Positions 16,127 to 24,637 of a stretch of 64,000 nucleotides of DNA are shown in pieces. Numbering within the stretch: the first letter of the stretch is position 1; every line of letters begins with the position of its first letter. The notes under the pieces were generated by a model, which was not told the DNA's origin, made no database searches, and saw only the letters and a program-made list of their open reading frames with translations. The translations under genes and the position numbers were made by a program. Origin of the DNA: an uncultured Bacteroidales bacterium (GTDB lineage: Bacteria; Bacteroidota; Bacteroidia; Bacteroidales; UBA932). The DNA lies in the NCBI GenBank assembly GCA_944326385.1, contig CALVDT010000063.1:33198-97197 (forward strand). Reading direction: 5' to 3'.

Positions 16127-17419
16127 TTAGCTTCTCAGTCTGATGATAAAATAGTTCTTCTTGCCTTTCTGTGCGAGGATATATTTCCCTCCTATAAGCT
16201 GGTCAGGCCCGATGACGGCATTGATGTCCTGGACCTTGTCCTTGTTTATGCTCACTCCTCCTGCCTGGATCATCTTCCGGCACTCTCCCTTGGACGGGAA
16301 TACCTGTGTCTCGACAGCCAGCAGATCTATAATATTGGCCGGCAGCTTGTCAGGGCTTATTTCGAAGGTGGATACGCCTTCGAATACCTGAAGGAAAGTC
16401 TTTTCGTCCAGATGCTTCAAGGCCTCTGATGTCGCATTGCCGAACAGCATCCCCGAGGCTTCCACGGCTTTCCCGTATTCTTCCTGCCCGTGGACCATCA
16501 CCGTGATCTCCTTTGCAAGCAGTTTCTGCAATGTCCTCAGATGCGGGGCCTTGACGTGTTCTTCTACCGCAGCGTCTATTTCATCCTTGCTCAGCATGGT
16601 GAAGATCCTTATGTATTTTGCGGCATCTTCGTCGGATACGTTGAGCCAGAACTGGTAGAACTGGTATGGAGAAGTCCTTTCCGGGTCGAGCCATATGTTC
16701 CCTTTTTCCGTCTTCCCGAATTTCCCTCCGTCCGCTTTCTTGATCAGAGGGCATGTGAGGGCGTATGCCTCCTTGCCGAGTTTTCTCCTGATGAGTTCAG
16801 TGCCGGTGGTGATGTTTCCCCACTGGTCGCTTCCGCCCATCTGCAGGGTGCAGCCTTTATGTTCGTACAGATAGAGGAAATCATAGCCCTGGAGCAGCTG
16901 GTAGGTGAATTCAGTGAAGGACATCCCTTCCCGGGACTCCGACGACAGCCTTTTTTTCACCGAGTCTTTGGCCATCATGTAATTCACGGTGATATGCTTG
17001 CCGATATCCCTTGAGAAGTCCAGAAACGAATATCCTTTCATCCAGTCGTAGTTGTTCACGAGTTCGGCACGGTTCGGGGCATCGGAGTCAAAATCAAGAA
17101 ATCTTGACAGCTGGGCCTTGATGCAGGCAACGTTGTGTGCCAGAGTCTCTTCATCAAGCAGGTTCCTTTCCTGCGATTTCATCGACGGGTCTCCTATCAT
17201 GCCGGTGGCGCCTCCTACGAGTGCGAAAGGCTTATGCCCGCAGTTCTGGAAGTGTTTAAGTATCATCACACTGACCAGATGTCCTATATGCAGTGAATCC
17301 GCAGTCGGGTCTATCCCGACATATGCGGCCGTAGGGCCTTCCAATAGTTTTTCTTCAGTTCCCGGCATGATGTCCTGTATCATGCCTCTCCATCTGAGTT
17401 CCTCTACAAAATTCTTCAT
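16127..17419 (-). CDS. tyrS: Tyrosyl-tRNA synthetase
   Basis: 430 aa class Ic synthetase. HIGH motif appears as HIGHLV near residue 43, and the KMSKS loop as KFGKTEKG near residue 233, the form used by TyrS of the E. coli type. The tyrosine site [18 protein letters not shown] and [12 protein letters not shown] are present. The C-terminal S4 domain ([18 protein letters not shown]) binds tRNA. The transcript probably continues into rbfA and the Lol-like permease. Confidence 0.96.
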   Translation of the reverse strand: MKNFVEELRWRGMIQDIMPGTEEKLLEGPTAAYVGIDPTADSLHIGHLVSVMILKHFQNCGHKPFALVGGATGMIGDPSMKSQERNLLDEETLAHNVACIKAQLSRFLDFDSDAPNRAELVNNYDWMKGYSFLDFSRDIGKHITVNYMMAKDSVKKRLSSESREGMSFTEFTYQLLQGYDFLYLYEHKGCTLQMGGSDQWGNITTGTELIRRKLGKEAYALTCPLIKKADGGKFGKTEKGNIWLDPERTSPYQFYQFWLNVSDEDAAKYIRIFTMLSKDEIDAAVEEHVKAPHLRTLQKLLAKEITVMVHGQEEYGKAVEASGMLFGNATSEALKHLDEKTFLQVFEGVSTFEISPDKLPANIIDLLAVETQVFPSKGECRKMIQAGGVSINKDKVQDINAVIGPDQLIGGKYILAQKGKKNYFIIRLRS

Positions 17420-17497
17420 CGTCTTACTTCAAGTTTCGTATTGACCTGCAAAAATAGTAAAAAAAAGAGGAGAGTGGCTAAATCAGCCGGCGGCCGG

Positions 17498-17737
17498 TTA
17501 TTCATTCTCCATGATGAACCGGACAAAATCTGCCGGAGTTTCCAGCATTTCCTCATCTGCCGGGCTGATCTCGACTTCGAATTCCTCTTCGACAGCCATG
17601 AAAATCTCCATCATGTCCAGATTGTTGCAGATATCCCTCAGGCAGGTGTCGAGTTCCACGGTCTGCTCCAGACACTCTTCAATTACCTCGATTACATTCT
17701 TTTCGAGTTCTTTCCTGTACTTGTCTTCGTTGTCCAT
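17498..17737 (-). CDS. Acyl-carrier-protein homologue lacking the phosphopantetheine serine
   Basis: 79 aa, acidic, four-helix ACP layout. The helix II region reads CNNLDMMEIFMAVEEEFEVE, aligning with the DSLDxVELxMxxEExF motif of ACP, but the serine that carries 4'-phosphopantetheine is Asn39 (codon AAT at 17623-17621). It therefore cannot carry acyl groups in the usual way. It stands alone, with a TAACTTTG -7 box at 17775-17768. Possible roles are a protein scaffold or regulator of a biosynthetic enzyme; unknown. Confidence 0.8.
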   Translation of the reverse strand: MDNEDKYRKELEKNVIEVIEECLEQTVELDTCLRDICNNLDMMEIFMAVEEEFEVEISPADEEMLETPADFVRFIMENE

Positions 17738-17767
17738 GTCCCTTCATTCTAAGTTATTTGAGAAATC

Positions 17768-17775
17768 CAAAGTTA
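17768..17775 (-). promoter_or_regulatory. -7 promoter box of the ACP-like gene
   Basis: TAACTTTG on the minus strand, matching TAnnTTTG, 30 nt before the ATG at 17737. No good -33 box. Confidence 0.5.
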
Positions 17776-17814
17776 TTAAAAATAATCGATATTTTCCGGA
17801 CGGGCTGCATATAT

Positions 17815-18189
17815 TCATGCTTCCTTTTGTTTGAACCGCTGTTTCCATCTGTCCGTTATCTGCTCCATCGGAATTCCGAGCAGTTCCATTTGCCTGAAAA
17901 GTTCCGGCAGAGTCTCTTCCATGAATAAAATGCGGCGCATCCGGAGTATCCGCTCTTTCGCATCATCTGCTACAAAATATCCTAATCCGCGCCGGGTCAG
18001 GATGATACCTTCGGCTGAAAGCGTATCGTAGGTCCTGACCACAGTGTTGGCATTGACTCCGAGAGTGACGGCAAGTTCCCTGACACTCGGGACCTTGTCT
18101 CCGGAAACATACCTTCCGGAGAGTATATCATCGCACAGACGGTCTGCCATCTGCAGATATATTGCCTTGTCCTGCCTGAAATCAGTCAT
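17815..18189 (-). CDS. GntR-family repressor, YtrA type
   Basis: 124 aa. N-terminal winged helix-turn-helix (about 10-75) with VPSVRELAVTLGVNANTVVR and the wing RRGLGYFVAD, followed by a short helical dimerisation tail and no large ligand domain: the YtrA subfamily. Members repress the ABC transporter operon in which they lie. It overlaps the permease gene by 8 nt at its start and is the third gene of the operon; the probable operator is at 19738-19755. Confidence 0.9.
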   Translation of the reverse strand: MTDFRQDKAIYLQMADRLCDDILSGRYVSGDKVPSVRELAVTLGVNANTVVRTYDTLSAEGIILTRRGLGYFVADDAKERILRMRRILFMEETLPELFRQMELLGIPMEQITDRWKQRFKQKEA

Positions 18190-18910
18190 CGCTCATGTCG
18201 AATTCGAATTTTCTGAAAAGTGAATATCCCCAGACGAGATTCGCTACGGTCATGGCCGGCAGGATGATTCCTGTCATCAGCGTGGCGGCACCCTTTGTAA
18301 CCACCCCGGCCAGATACAGTACCGGTGCAGCGCAGAGCAGGAGTACAAACACGGTTATGACCGTCCAGAAGAACGTCTGGCTGTATTTCTTCTTCCTGCG
18401 GATGAACGGCAGGAAACATACGATGGCGGATGACAGCATGCATACTTCCGCCAGATCCATCCACGGATTCCTGCCTTCCCGTGCGAACAGGAACGTCATC
18501 TTTCCGGCTGATTCCGGCTCGAATATCTGTCCTGCCGCCCAGTAGATCCCGGATCCTGCAATCATCGCCGTAACCAAAGTAAGGACACCGAGCATGGCTG
18601 CGTTCAGATAAATGGAAACATATTTCTCCATAGGGGAAACAGGTATCATCATCCATGAAATCGGGGCATCGGGCACCATCATGGCGGCATATATTCCGGT
18701 TATCTGGGCCGCAATCAGGATTTTCAGCAGGTCTTCCGTGACTTTCATCATTTCTTCCGGGTCTTTCCATCCGCCGAGCATCGGCAATATGCAGAGGAAT
18801 ATCACCATCCCGGCAAAAACTCCTGCAAGCCTTTTCCAGATGCCGGCCCATGTACATTCCGTCTGCAGCCTGCAGAGCCGGATCATTCTTCTGAAACTGA
18901 AATCTGTCAT
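18182..18910 (-). CDS. ABC transporter membrane subunit (ABC-2-like)
   Basis: 242 aa with about six membrane helices and no other recognised domain. Overlaps the ATPase gene by 4 nt (ATGA at 18907-18910) and the GntR gene by 8 nt, so all three are coupled. With its ATPase it should form a small exporter of the YtrBC/BcrAB kind, commonly linked to cell-envelope stress or peptide antibiotics; the substrate is not known. Confidence 0.8.
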   Translation of the reverse strand: MTDFSFRRMIRLCRLQTECTWAGIWKRLAGVFAGMVIFLCILPMLGGWKDPEEMMKVTEDLLKILIAAQITGIYAAMMVPDAPISWMMIPVSPMEKYVSIYLNAAMLGVLTLVTAMIAGSGIYWAAGQIFEPESAGKMTFLFAREGRNPWMDLAEVCMLSSAIVCFLPFIRRKKKYSQTFFWTVITVFVLLLCAAPVLYLAGVVTKGAATLMTGIILPAMTVANLVWGYSLFRKFEFDMSDD

Positions 18911-19719
18911 ATTATTGCTCCCTTAATTACTGCTGCAAGCAGAAGATCATATGCAATGGCGGTTTCGTATCCGTCTCCCGTTTTTTCCCTGACGGTCCTG
19001 TATCCTCCGGCGCATGGCTCGGCGTAGAGAGCATCTTCGCCGTCGGCTTCCGTAGTGAACGAATATCTGGCGCACAGGCTGTCGGCCGACGAAATGAATG
19101 CCGTTCCGTCATTTTTCAGAATCGCTATGTCCGAGAAAATATTCTCCATTCCTGAAAGTTCATGGGCTGAGAAAATCAAGGTCTGCTCGTCTCCAAGATG
19201 CCGTAGAATAAGCTTTCTGAAAATCCCTCTGGAAGGGATATCCATGCCGTTCAACGGTTCGTCCATCATCAGGACTTTTGTCCTGAATGACAGTGCGATG
19301 CTTCCCATAAGCTTTCTTTTCTGCCCGAAGGACAATGCCGACATGTCCGGTATTTCCTTCTCCATCCCGAATTCCCTGAGGCAGTCTTCCAGTATGGCCT
19401 GGCTGAATCCGGGATAGAACACAGAATGCAGCCTGATGAATTTCTCCAGACTCATCTTAGTGAACCTGAATTCATCCGGCATGAGGAAAATGTCGCAGAG
19501 TGTATCCCTTCGTCTGTCTCCGACTCTGCAGCCGTCCATGAGTATGCTGCCGCATGAGGGGAAGATCATTCCGTAAAGAAGCTTGAGCAGTGTAGTCTTT
19601 CCTGCACCGTTCAGTCCGAGGAGGCCGTAAATCCTTCCTTCCGCGAATTCTGCGGACAGGTTACTGATGACCGGCGTACCGGCCTTGTAGCCATAACAGA
19701 TGTTTCTTGTTTCCAGCAT
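18907..19719 (-). CDS. ABC transporter ATP-binding protein
   Basis: 270 aa. Walker A GLNGAGKTTLL (about residues 35-45), signature LSFGQKRKLMGSIAL, Walker B VLMMDEPLNGMD and switch FSAHEL. The C-terminal 60 residues are a variable extension. First gene of the ABC-permease-GntR operon, transcribed from the promoter at 19760-19790 with the operator over its start site. Confidence 0.92.
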   Translation of the reverse strand: MLETRNICYGYKAGTPVISNLSAEFAEGRIYGLLGLNGAGKTTLLKLLYGMIFPSCGSILMDGCRVGDRRRDTLCDIFLMPDEFRFTKMSLEKFIRLHSVFYPGFSQAILEDCLREFGMEKEIPDMSALSFGQKRKLMGSIALSFRTKVLMMDEPLNGMDIPSRGIFRKLILRHLGDEQTLIFSAHELSGMENIFSDIAILKNDGTAFISSADSLCARYSFTTEADGEDALYAEPCAGGYRTVREKTGDGYETAIAYDLLLAAVIKGAII

Positions 19720-19737
19720 TAATAGAAGAGTATTACC

Positions 19738-19755
19738 GTACTATTTAAGTAGTAC
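19738..19755 (-). promoter_or_regulatory. Probable GntR operator
   Basis: GTACTA-TTTAAG-TAGTAC, a perfect 6-bp inverted repeat with six central bases, which is the size of YtrA-type sites. It lies just downstream of the -7 box, over the expected transcription start, 19 nt before the ATPase ATG. Binding by the co-encoded repressor is inferred. Confidence 0.65.
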
Positions 19756-19759
19756 AGTG

Positions 19760-19790
19760 CAAAGGTAGTATAATTTTCTTCCCGCGCAAA
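19760..19790 (-). promoter_or_regulatory. Promoter of the ABC-GntR operon
   Basis: Minus strand TTTG at 19790-19787, 19 nt, TACCTTTG at 19767-19760: a perfect consensus, identical in both boxes to the rpmH promoter. Confidence 0.75.
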
Positions 19791-19817
19791 GTTTTTTCCG
19801 GAAAACATACGTGAATC

Positions 19818-20411
19818 TTAGAATCTGGTTTTGATGGCTTCGAGTCTGGCGGCAGCTTCTTCCTCAGGGAGTACGTGCAGTCTGTCCAGGCATCCCAGCA
19901 TCGCAGCTCCGCCGAAGCCGAATCTGTGCAGGTAAGGTATCCTTTCCGGAGTGACACCGCCGAGAGCAATAACTTTCCTGTCTATTATGCCTGCGGCTGC
20001 TGCTTCGGCAAGGCTGTCTTCAGTGAATGCAGCCCCGTAGCCCCGCTTGGATATACTGTCGAATACAGGGCTGAGGAAGACATAGTCGCATGTCTGTTTC
20101 CAGAGTCTCACTTCATCGAAGGTGTGGCATGATCTGCTGATGTGTCCGGTGTAATCTGGAGGGACTTCGCTGCATCTGCCATTCAGATGGATCCCGCGCA
20201 GTCCGAACTGTCCGGCCAGTCCGAAGAAGTCGTGTATGACTATGCGCGAAAGCACATCGGCAGACAAGGCTTCGAGCAGGGAGGCACAGTCTTCTTCCGA
20301 TGCACCGGGTTTGCGCAGATGCACCATATCCACGCCGTGGGAAAGCAGCATGCTTATAAAAGAAGCTTCCCCGTCGTAGAAAGACGGGGAAGTGATTGCT
20401 ATCCAAAGCAT
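19818..20411 (-). CDS. Thiamine phosphate synthase-like protein (ThiE/TenI family)
   Basis: 197 aa TIM barrel. It keeps GVDMVHLRKPG, LRGIHLNGR, CHTFDEVR, FLSPVFDSISKRGYG and VIALGGVTPERIPY, all ThiE/TenI signatures. It is the shorter and more divergent of two such proteins in this operon. TenI-type members aromatise the thiazole tautomer instead of joining thiazole and pyrimidine, which would fit a Thi4 pathway; which reaction it performs is open. Last gene of the thiE-thi4 run, 7 nt after thi4. Confidence 0.85.
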   Translation of the reverse strand: MLWIAITSPSFYDGEASFISMLLSHGVDMVHLRKPGASEEDCASLLEALSADVLSRIVIHDFFGLAGQFGLRGIHLNGRCSEVPPDYTGHISRSCHTFDEVRLWKQTCDYVFLSPVFDSISKRGYGAAFTEDSLAEAAAAGIIDRKVIALGGVTPERIPYLHRFGFGGAAMLGCLDRLHVLPEEEAAARLEAIKTRF

Positions 20412-20418
20412 CCCGACA

Positions 20419-21213
20419 TTATTTGAGTTTGCTGATGATCAGTTCCGCCACTTTCTTGCCCGACATCAGCATCCCGCCGAAGATCGGTCCCATACGCGGA
20501 GTCCCGCTGACTGCCGATGCCGCCATCCCGCAGACATAGAGGCCGGGATAGATTTCCTTTGTGCCGTTTACGACTTCCTGTTCTCCTGCCACGACGTCGA
20601 GAGAGCGTTCCCCGATGACATCGCCTGTGTCCGTGGCCAGACGGATGCCGTTTTTCCTTGCCACTGTCCTGCAGATCTCGCTGTCGTGTCCGGTCCCGTC
20701 TATCACGCATTTTGCCATGATGTTGAGAGGGTCGACATGGAGGCCTTCGCGGAGTACGGGGGTCCAGTTCACCACTACGCCGCTTACGACATTGTTCTTG
20801 AAGACCACATCTTCCACTGAGTAGCAGTTGAATATGGTGGCTCCCTCGTGTACGGCCCTGTAGAGCAGTGCAGACGTGCTTTCCACAGAGTCCATCACAT
20901 ATAGCCCGTCACCGTACGGCGTATAGTTGATCCCGAAATCCTTGACTATGTCCAGCGCTTCTTCCTGGACCACTATCTGGTTGAACATCATGGCTCCGCC
21001 CCACATGCCTCCGCCCGGTGATAGCTTGCGGTCGAACTGGGCCACCTTCAGCCCTGCCTTGGCCAGATAATATGCTGCAACGATACCCGAAGGGCCTCCG
21101 CCTACTATGGCGACATCCAAATCGAGATTCCTTTCCAGTTTTTCGAAGTAGGTACTGATTATACCTTTTGAAACGTTCTTCTCAATCATTTCCGTATATA
21201 ATATTAAGTTCAT
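20419..21213 (-). CDS. Thi4-type thiazole synthase, sulfide-dependent type
   Basis: 264 aa (240-256 aa from internal starts). FAD/NAD-binding N-terminus DVAIVGGGPSGIVAAYYLAK (about 33-52), GGGMWGGAMMFN, and the C-terminal AASAVSGTPRMGPIFGGML are Thi4 hallmarks. The family makes the thiazole of thiamine from NAD, glycine and sulfur. Yeast THI4 gives up a Cys sulfur once per lifetime; here the equivalent segment REGLHVDP has His159, as in sulfide-using archaeal enzymes, so turnover with free sulfide is expected. It abuts thiE directly (TGA then ATG at 21213); ATG 21189 is an alternative start. It replaces the common ThiG/ThiH route. Confidence 0.9.
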   Translation of the reverse strand: MNLILYTEMIEKNVSKGIISTYFEKLERNLDLDVAIVGGGPSGIVAAYYLAKAGLKVAQFDRKLSPGGGMWGGAMMFNQIVVQEEALDIVKDFGINYTPYGDGLYVMDSVESTSALLYRAVHEGATIFNCYSVEDVVFKNNVVSGVVVNWTPVLREGLHVDPLNIMAKCVIDGTGHDSEICRTVARKNGIRLATDTGDVIGERSLDVVAGEQEVVNGTKEIYPGLYVCGMAASAVSGTPRMGPIFGGMLMSGKKVAELIISKLK

Positions 21214-21879
21214 TCATTCCGTTTTCAGACAATCCCGGACTGCCTTTACTGTCCTTTCCATCGCGGCGACAGGGTCATCCGCACGAAGGATGCTCCCGCT
21301 CAGGGCGATGCCGCAGACTCCGGTCTCCATGATCTGCGTGATGTCATCGTATGTAATGCCTCCGATAGCTACAACCGGCAGTCTTATCCCTTGCTCCTTC
21401 ATCTGTCCTGTCAGACGCCTGTAGCCTTCAAGTCCGAGTGTAGGGGCAAGCTTCTTTTTTGTAGTGGTGAACCTGAACGGTCCGCAACCGATATAGTCGG
21501 CGCCCTGTGAGGCCAGCCTCAGAATATCTTCGGACGTATTGGCCGTGCCGCCTATGATGAAGCCGTCTCCGGCCATCTTCCTTGCCTTGCTGACCGGCAT
21601 GTCTTCCTTCCCGAGATGCACCCCGTCCGCTCCGAGTTCCAATGCTGTCTCTACATGGTCATCAATGATGAACACGGCTCCTCTGCGCCGGCATTCTGGC
21701 AGAATCTCCGATGCAGCACGTCCTATCTCGCCTTCCGGAGCGTCCTTCATCCTCAGCTGTATCCACCTGCAGCCTCCTTCCAGAGCCATCATCGCGGAAT
21801 CGACATACGAATACTTCTCCGTGAAGTGAGTGATGAACTGCAGCCGTGCCGCTTCCAGTGTCTTTGCGTCCAGTCTCAT
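21214..21879 (-). CDS. thiE: Thiamine phosphate synthase
   Basis: 221 aa. Joins HMP pyrophosphate and thiazole phosphate to thiamine phosphate. Motifs: GCRWIQLRMKD, FIIDDHVETALELGADGVHL, GGTANTSEDI, YIGCGPFRFTTTKK and VVAIGGITYDD. The open frame starts at 21906, but that ATG overlaps the -7 box at 21904-21911, so ATG 21879 (MRLDAKTLEA) is chosen. First gene of the thiamine run thiE-thi4-tenI; no TPP riboswitch is seen upstream. Confidence 0.92.
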   Translation of the reverse strand: MRLDAKTLEAARLQFITHFTEKYSYVDSAMMALEGGCRWIQLRMKDAPEGEIGRAASEILPECRRRGAVFIIDDHVETALELGADGVHLGKEDMPVSKARKMAGDGFIIGGTANTSEDILRLASQGADYIGCGPFRFTTTKKKLAPTLGLEGYRRLTGQMKEQGIRLPVVAIGGITYDDITQIMETGVCGIALSGSILRADDPVAAMERTVKAVRDCLKTE

Positions 21880-21903
21880 GGTCCAGTTTTCCGAAAAAAC
21901 ATC

Positions 21904-21911
21904 CAAAGGTA
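21904..21911 (-). promoter_or_regulatory. -7 box of the thiamine operon
   Basis: TACCTTTG on the minus strand, 25 nt before the thiE ATG at 21879. It decides the start codon of thiE. The -33 region is weak. Confidence 0.55.
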
Positions 21912-21964
21912 TGCAAAATCTCCGGAAAAATGTATCCGGATGCCTGAAAATCCCGGGATATTCC

Positions 21965-24448
21965 TCAGATGTATCTGGCAGTAATGCTGTCTTTGCACGA
22001 CTTCACTTCTTCAGGGATGCCGGCCGTGACGATGCGACCTCCTTCTTCACCTCCGCCGGGTCCCATATCTATGATATAATCGGCATTGCGTATCACATCC
22101 AGGTCATGTTCTATGACCACTACCGTGGCTCCATGCTCCACAAGTTTCTGGAATACCTGCAGAAGCGTCCGGACATCCGACGGGTGAAGTCCTATGGTAG
22201 GTTCATCGAATACGAACATGGAATCCGCCTGGCCTCGTCCCATCTCGCTGGCCAGCTTCAGCCTTTGGGCCTCACCTCCTGAAAGCCCCGGCGTGGCTTC
22301 CCCGAGTGTCAGATAGCCGAGTCCGAGCTCGTCGAGTACCTGCAGACGCTGACGGACAGCCTTCAGATCCCCGCATGCCTCCAGGGCATCGCTGATATCC
22401 ATTGCCATAAGGTCCGGAAGGGAATGGAATTCCCCGGCAGCATTTTCCCTCCTTATCAGGCTGGCTGTCCTGGAATATCTGGAGCCGCGGCATTCCGGGC
22501 ATGGAATGTCGACATCCGGCAGGAACTGCACATCGAGGCTTATCTCTCCAGTACCATCGCAGGTGGGGCAGCGCAGGCGTCCGGTGTTGTACGAGAAATC
22601 ACCGTCCTTGAACCCAAGCTTCCTGGCCTCTTCAGTCCTGGCATAGACTTTCCGGAGTTCGTCATGTACATTTGCGTAAGTCGCGACAGTGGATCTGACA
22701 TTTATCCCGATAGGGGAGGCGTCTATGAGTTTCACCTGCCTTATCCCGCCGGCATCCACCTTTTTTATATGGTCTGGCAGTTTTTTTCCGGTGATATGGG
22801 CCTGCAGCCCGGGAATCAGGCTCTCAAGTACAAGAGTGGTCTTGCCCGAGCCTGAAACACCTGTAACTACAGTCAGCCTGCCTTTCGGGATATCCACTTC
22901 CAGAGGTTTCACTGTATGGATGGCCTCTGTGGAAAGATGTATTTTCCCGAAAATGAACATGTCCCCGGACGAAGCTCTTTCGCGTACCCGGACTTCTGCG
23001 GCACCTGAGAGGAACGGACCGATTCCCGAGGCCTTATCATGTTTGATGTCTTCCAGACTTCCTTCGGCAATGACAAGCCCGCCTTTCGAGCCTGCTCCAG
23101 GTCCAAGTTCGACAATGTGGTCGGATTCGGAGAGTATCTGTGTGTCATGATCGACCAGGACCACGGAGTTCCCGTCCGCTATCAGGTCTTTCATTACTCC
23201 TGCCAGACCTGTTATGTTTGCCGGATGAAGTCCTATCGATGGTTCGTCGAGCACGTACAGTACACCGGTCGTGCGGTTCCTGACTGCACGGGCGAGCTGC
23301 ATGCGCTGCCTTTCTCCTGTCGAAAGCGTGGATGCCGCCCTGTCAAGACTCAGGTATCCTACTCCAAGATCGATCAGCCGTCTTGAAGCATCCAGAAATG
23401 ATTCGCAGATGTTACTTCCCATCAGCCGCATTTCCTCAGGCAATGTCTCGGGAATCCCCTGCACCCATTCCACAAGCCTGTAAAGCGTCATTTTGCAGGC
23501 TTCCGCCAATGATATTCCTCTGACCAGAGGTGATCTGGCGGCTTCCGAGAGCCTTGAGCCTCCGCAATGCGGGCAGGTTTCGGTCTTCAGGAATTTCTCC
23601 ACACGCTTCATCCCTTTTTCGTCCTTGACTTTTGCAAGGGCATTTTCTACCGTATATACGGCATTGTAATAGGTAAAGTCGAGTTCCCCGGCCTGGTTCG
23701 TGTTTTTTGATTTGTAGAAGATGTGCTTCTTTTCGGCCGGGCCGTGGAATACTATATCCCTTTCCTTGTCGGTCAGCTGTCTGAAAGGGATATTTGTGCG
23801 TACCCCCATCTCCCTGCATACATCCGTCATGAGAGACCACATCAGCGTGTTCCATGGAGCGACGGCCCCTTCATCTATGCTCAGGCTCTCGTCCGGCACC
23901 AATGTGCTTTCGTCCACTGTCCTGACAGTCCCTGTCCCGTCGCATCCCGGGCACGCTCCCTGGCTGTTGAATGAAAGGTCTTCGGCCGATGGGGCGAAGA
24001 AATGGGCCCCGCATTCAGGACATACGAGTTCCTGTCCTGCCGCTACCAGCAGGGAAGGTTTCAGATAATGGCCGTTCGGACAACGGTGGCTTGCCAGACG
24101 TGAATATATGAGCCTCAGACTGTTCAGCAGTTCTGTTCCGGTGCCGAAAGTGCTGCGTATCCCGGGGATTCCCGGGCGCTGATGCATGGCAAGTGATGCC
24201 GGGACATACAGGACTTCATCCACATCGGCTCTTGCCGCCTGGGTCATCCTTCTTCTCGTATATGTGGAAAGCGATTCAAGATAGCGTCTTGAGCCTTCCG
24301 CGTACAGGACCCCGAGGGCGAGTGAGGATTTTCCGGAACCTGACACGCCGGCTATGCCTGTGATCCGGTTCAACGGTATCTCCACATCGATATTCCTGAG
24401 GTTGTGCACGCGTGCACCGCGCACTATGATTCTGTCTGGTGTTTCCAT
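21965..24448 (-). CDS. UvrA-like excinuclease subunit A, short (UvrA2) form
   Basis: 827 aa with two ABC ATPase modules. First Walker A GVSGSGKSSLALG, second GVSGSGKTTLVLE; signatures LSTGERQRMQLARAV and LSGGEAQRLKLASEM; Walker B YVLDEPSIGLHP and FVFDEPTIGLHP. Zinc-type cysteines include CPHCGGSRL and CPTCDGTG. At 827 aa it is about 110 residues shorter than canonical UvrA, the size of class II UvrA, which lacks the UvrB-binding region and has been linked to damage tolerance or drug resistance. The main uvrA is presumably elsewhere. Confidence 0.88.
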   Translation of the reverse strand: METPDRIIVRGARVHNLRNIDVEIPLNRITGIAGVSGSGKSSLALGVLYAEGSRRYLESLSTYTRRRMTQAARADVDEVLYVPASLAMHQRPGIPGIRSTFGTGTELLNSLRLIYSRLASHRCPNGHYLKPSLLVAAGQELVCPECGAHFFAPSAEDLSFNSQGACPGCDGTGTVRTVDESTLVPDESLSIDEGAVAPWNTLMWSLMTDVCREMGVRTNIPFRQLTDKERDIVFHGPAEKKHIFYKSKNTNQAGELDFTYYNAVYTVENALAKVKDEKGMKRVEKFLKTETCPHCGGSRLSEAARSPLVRGISLAEACKMTLYRLVEWVQGIPETLPEEMRLMGSNICESFLDASRRLIDLGVGYLSLDRAASTLSTGERQRMQLARAVRNRTTGVLYVLDEPSIGLHPANITGLAGVMKDLIADGNSVVLVDHDTQILSESDHIVELGPGAGSKGGLVIAEGSLEDIKHDKASGIGPFLSGAAEVRVRERASSGDMFIFGKIHLSTEAIHTVKPLEVDIPKGRLTVVTGVSGSGKTTLVLESLIPGLQAHITGKKLPDHIKKVDAGGIRQVKLIDASPIGINVRSTVATYANVHDELRKVYARTEEARKLGFKDGDFSYNTGRLRCPTCDGTGEISLDVQFLPDVDIPCPECRGSRYSRTASLIRRENAAGEFHSLPDLMAMDISDALEACGDLKAVRQRLQVLDELGLGYLTLGEATPGLSGGEAQRLKLASEMGRGQADSMFVFDEPTIGLHPSDVRTLLQVFQKLVEHGATVVVIEHDLDVIRNADYIIDMGPGGGEEGGRIVTAGIPEEVKSCKDSITARYI

Positions 24449-24563
24449 GACTGCTGCCGTTTTGATGCTTCTGTTGAAAATGTCGCCAAAAATACGAAAA
24501 TATTACGACCGATTTGCAGAAGCAACTCCTTTTGTGCCGTGTCATGATTGACCACATGTTTTT

Positions 24564-24594
24564 TTTGCGGAATGGCAAGGAAACATTATCTTCG
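24564..24594 (+). promoter_or_regulatory. Promoter of the 377-aa acyltransferase-like gene
   Basis: TTTG at 24564-24567, 19 nt, TATCTTCG at 24587-24594 (one mismatch), with the ATG at 24638. Confidence 0.55.
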
Positions 24595-24637
24595 CAGATT
24601 GTATTGAAACCTGTTTAACCAAACTAAAACCTGAACC

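Noticed and set aside
21880-21964. TPP riboswitch before the thiamine operon
   Set aside because: The leader is too short and lacks the CTGAGA and ACC core motifs; only a -7 promoter box is present.
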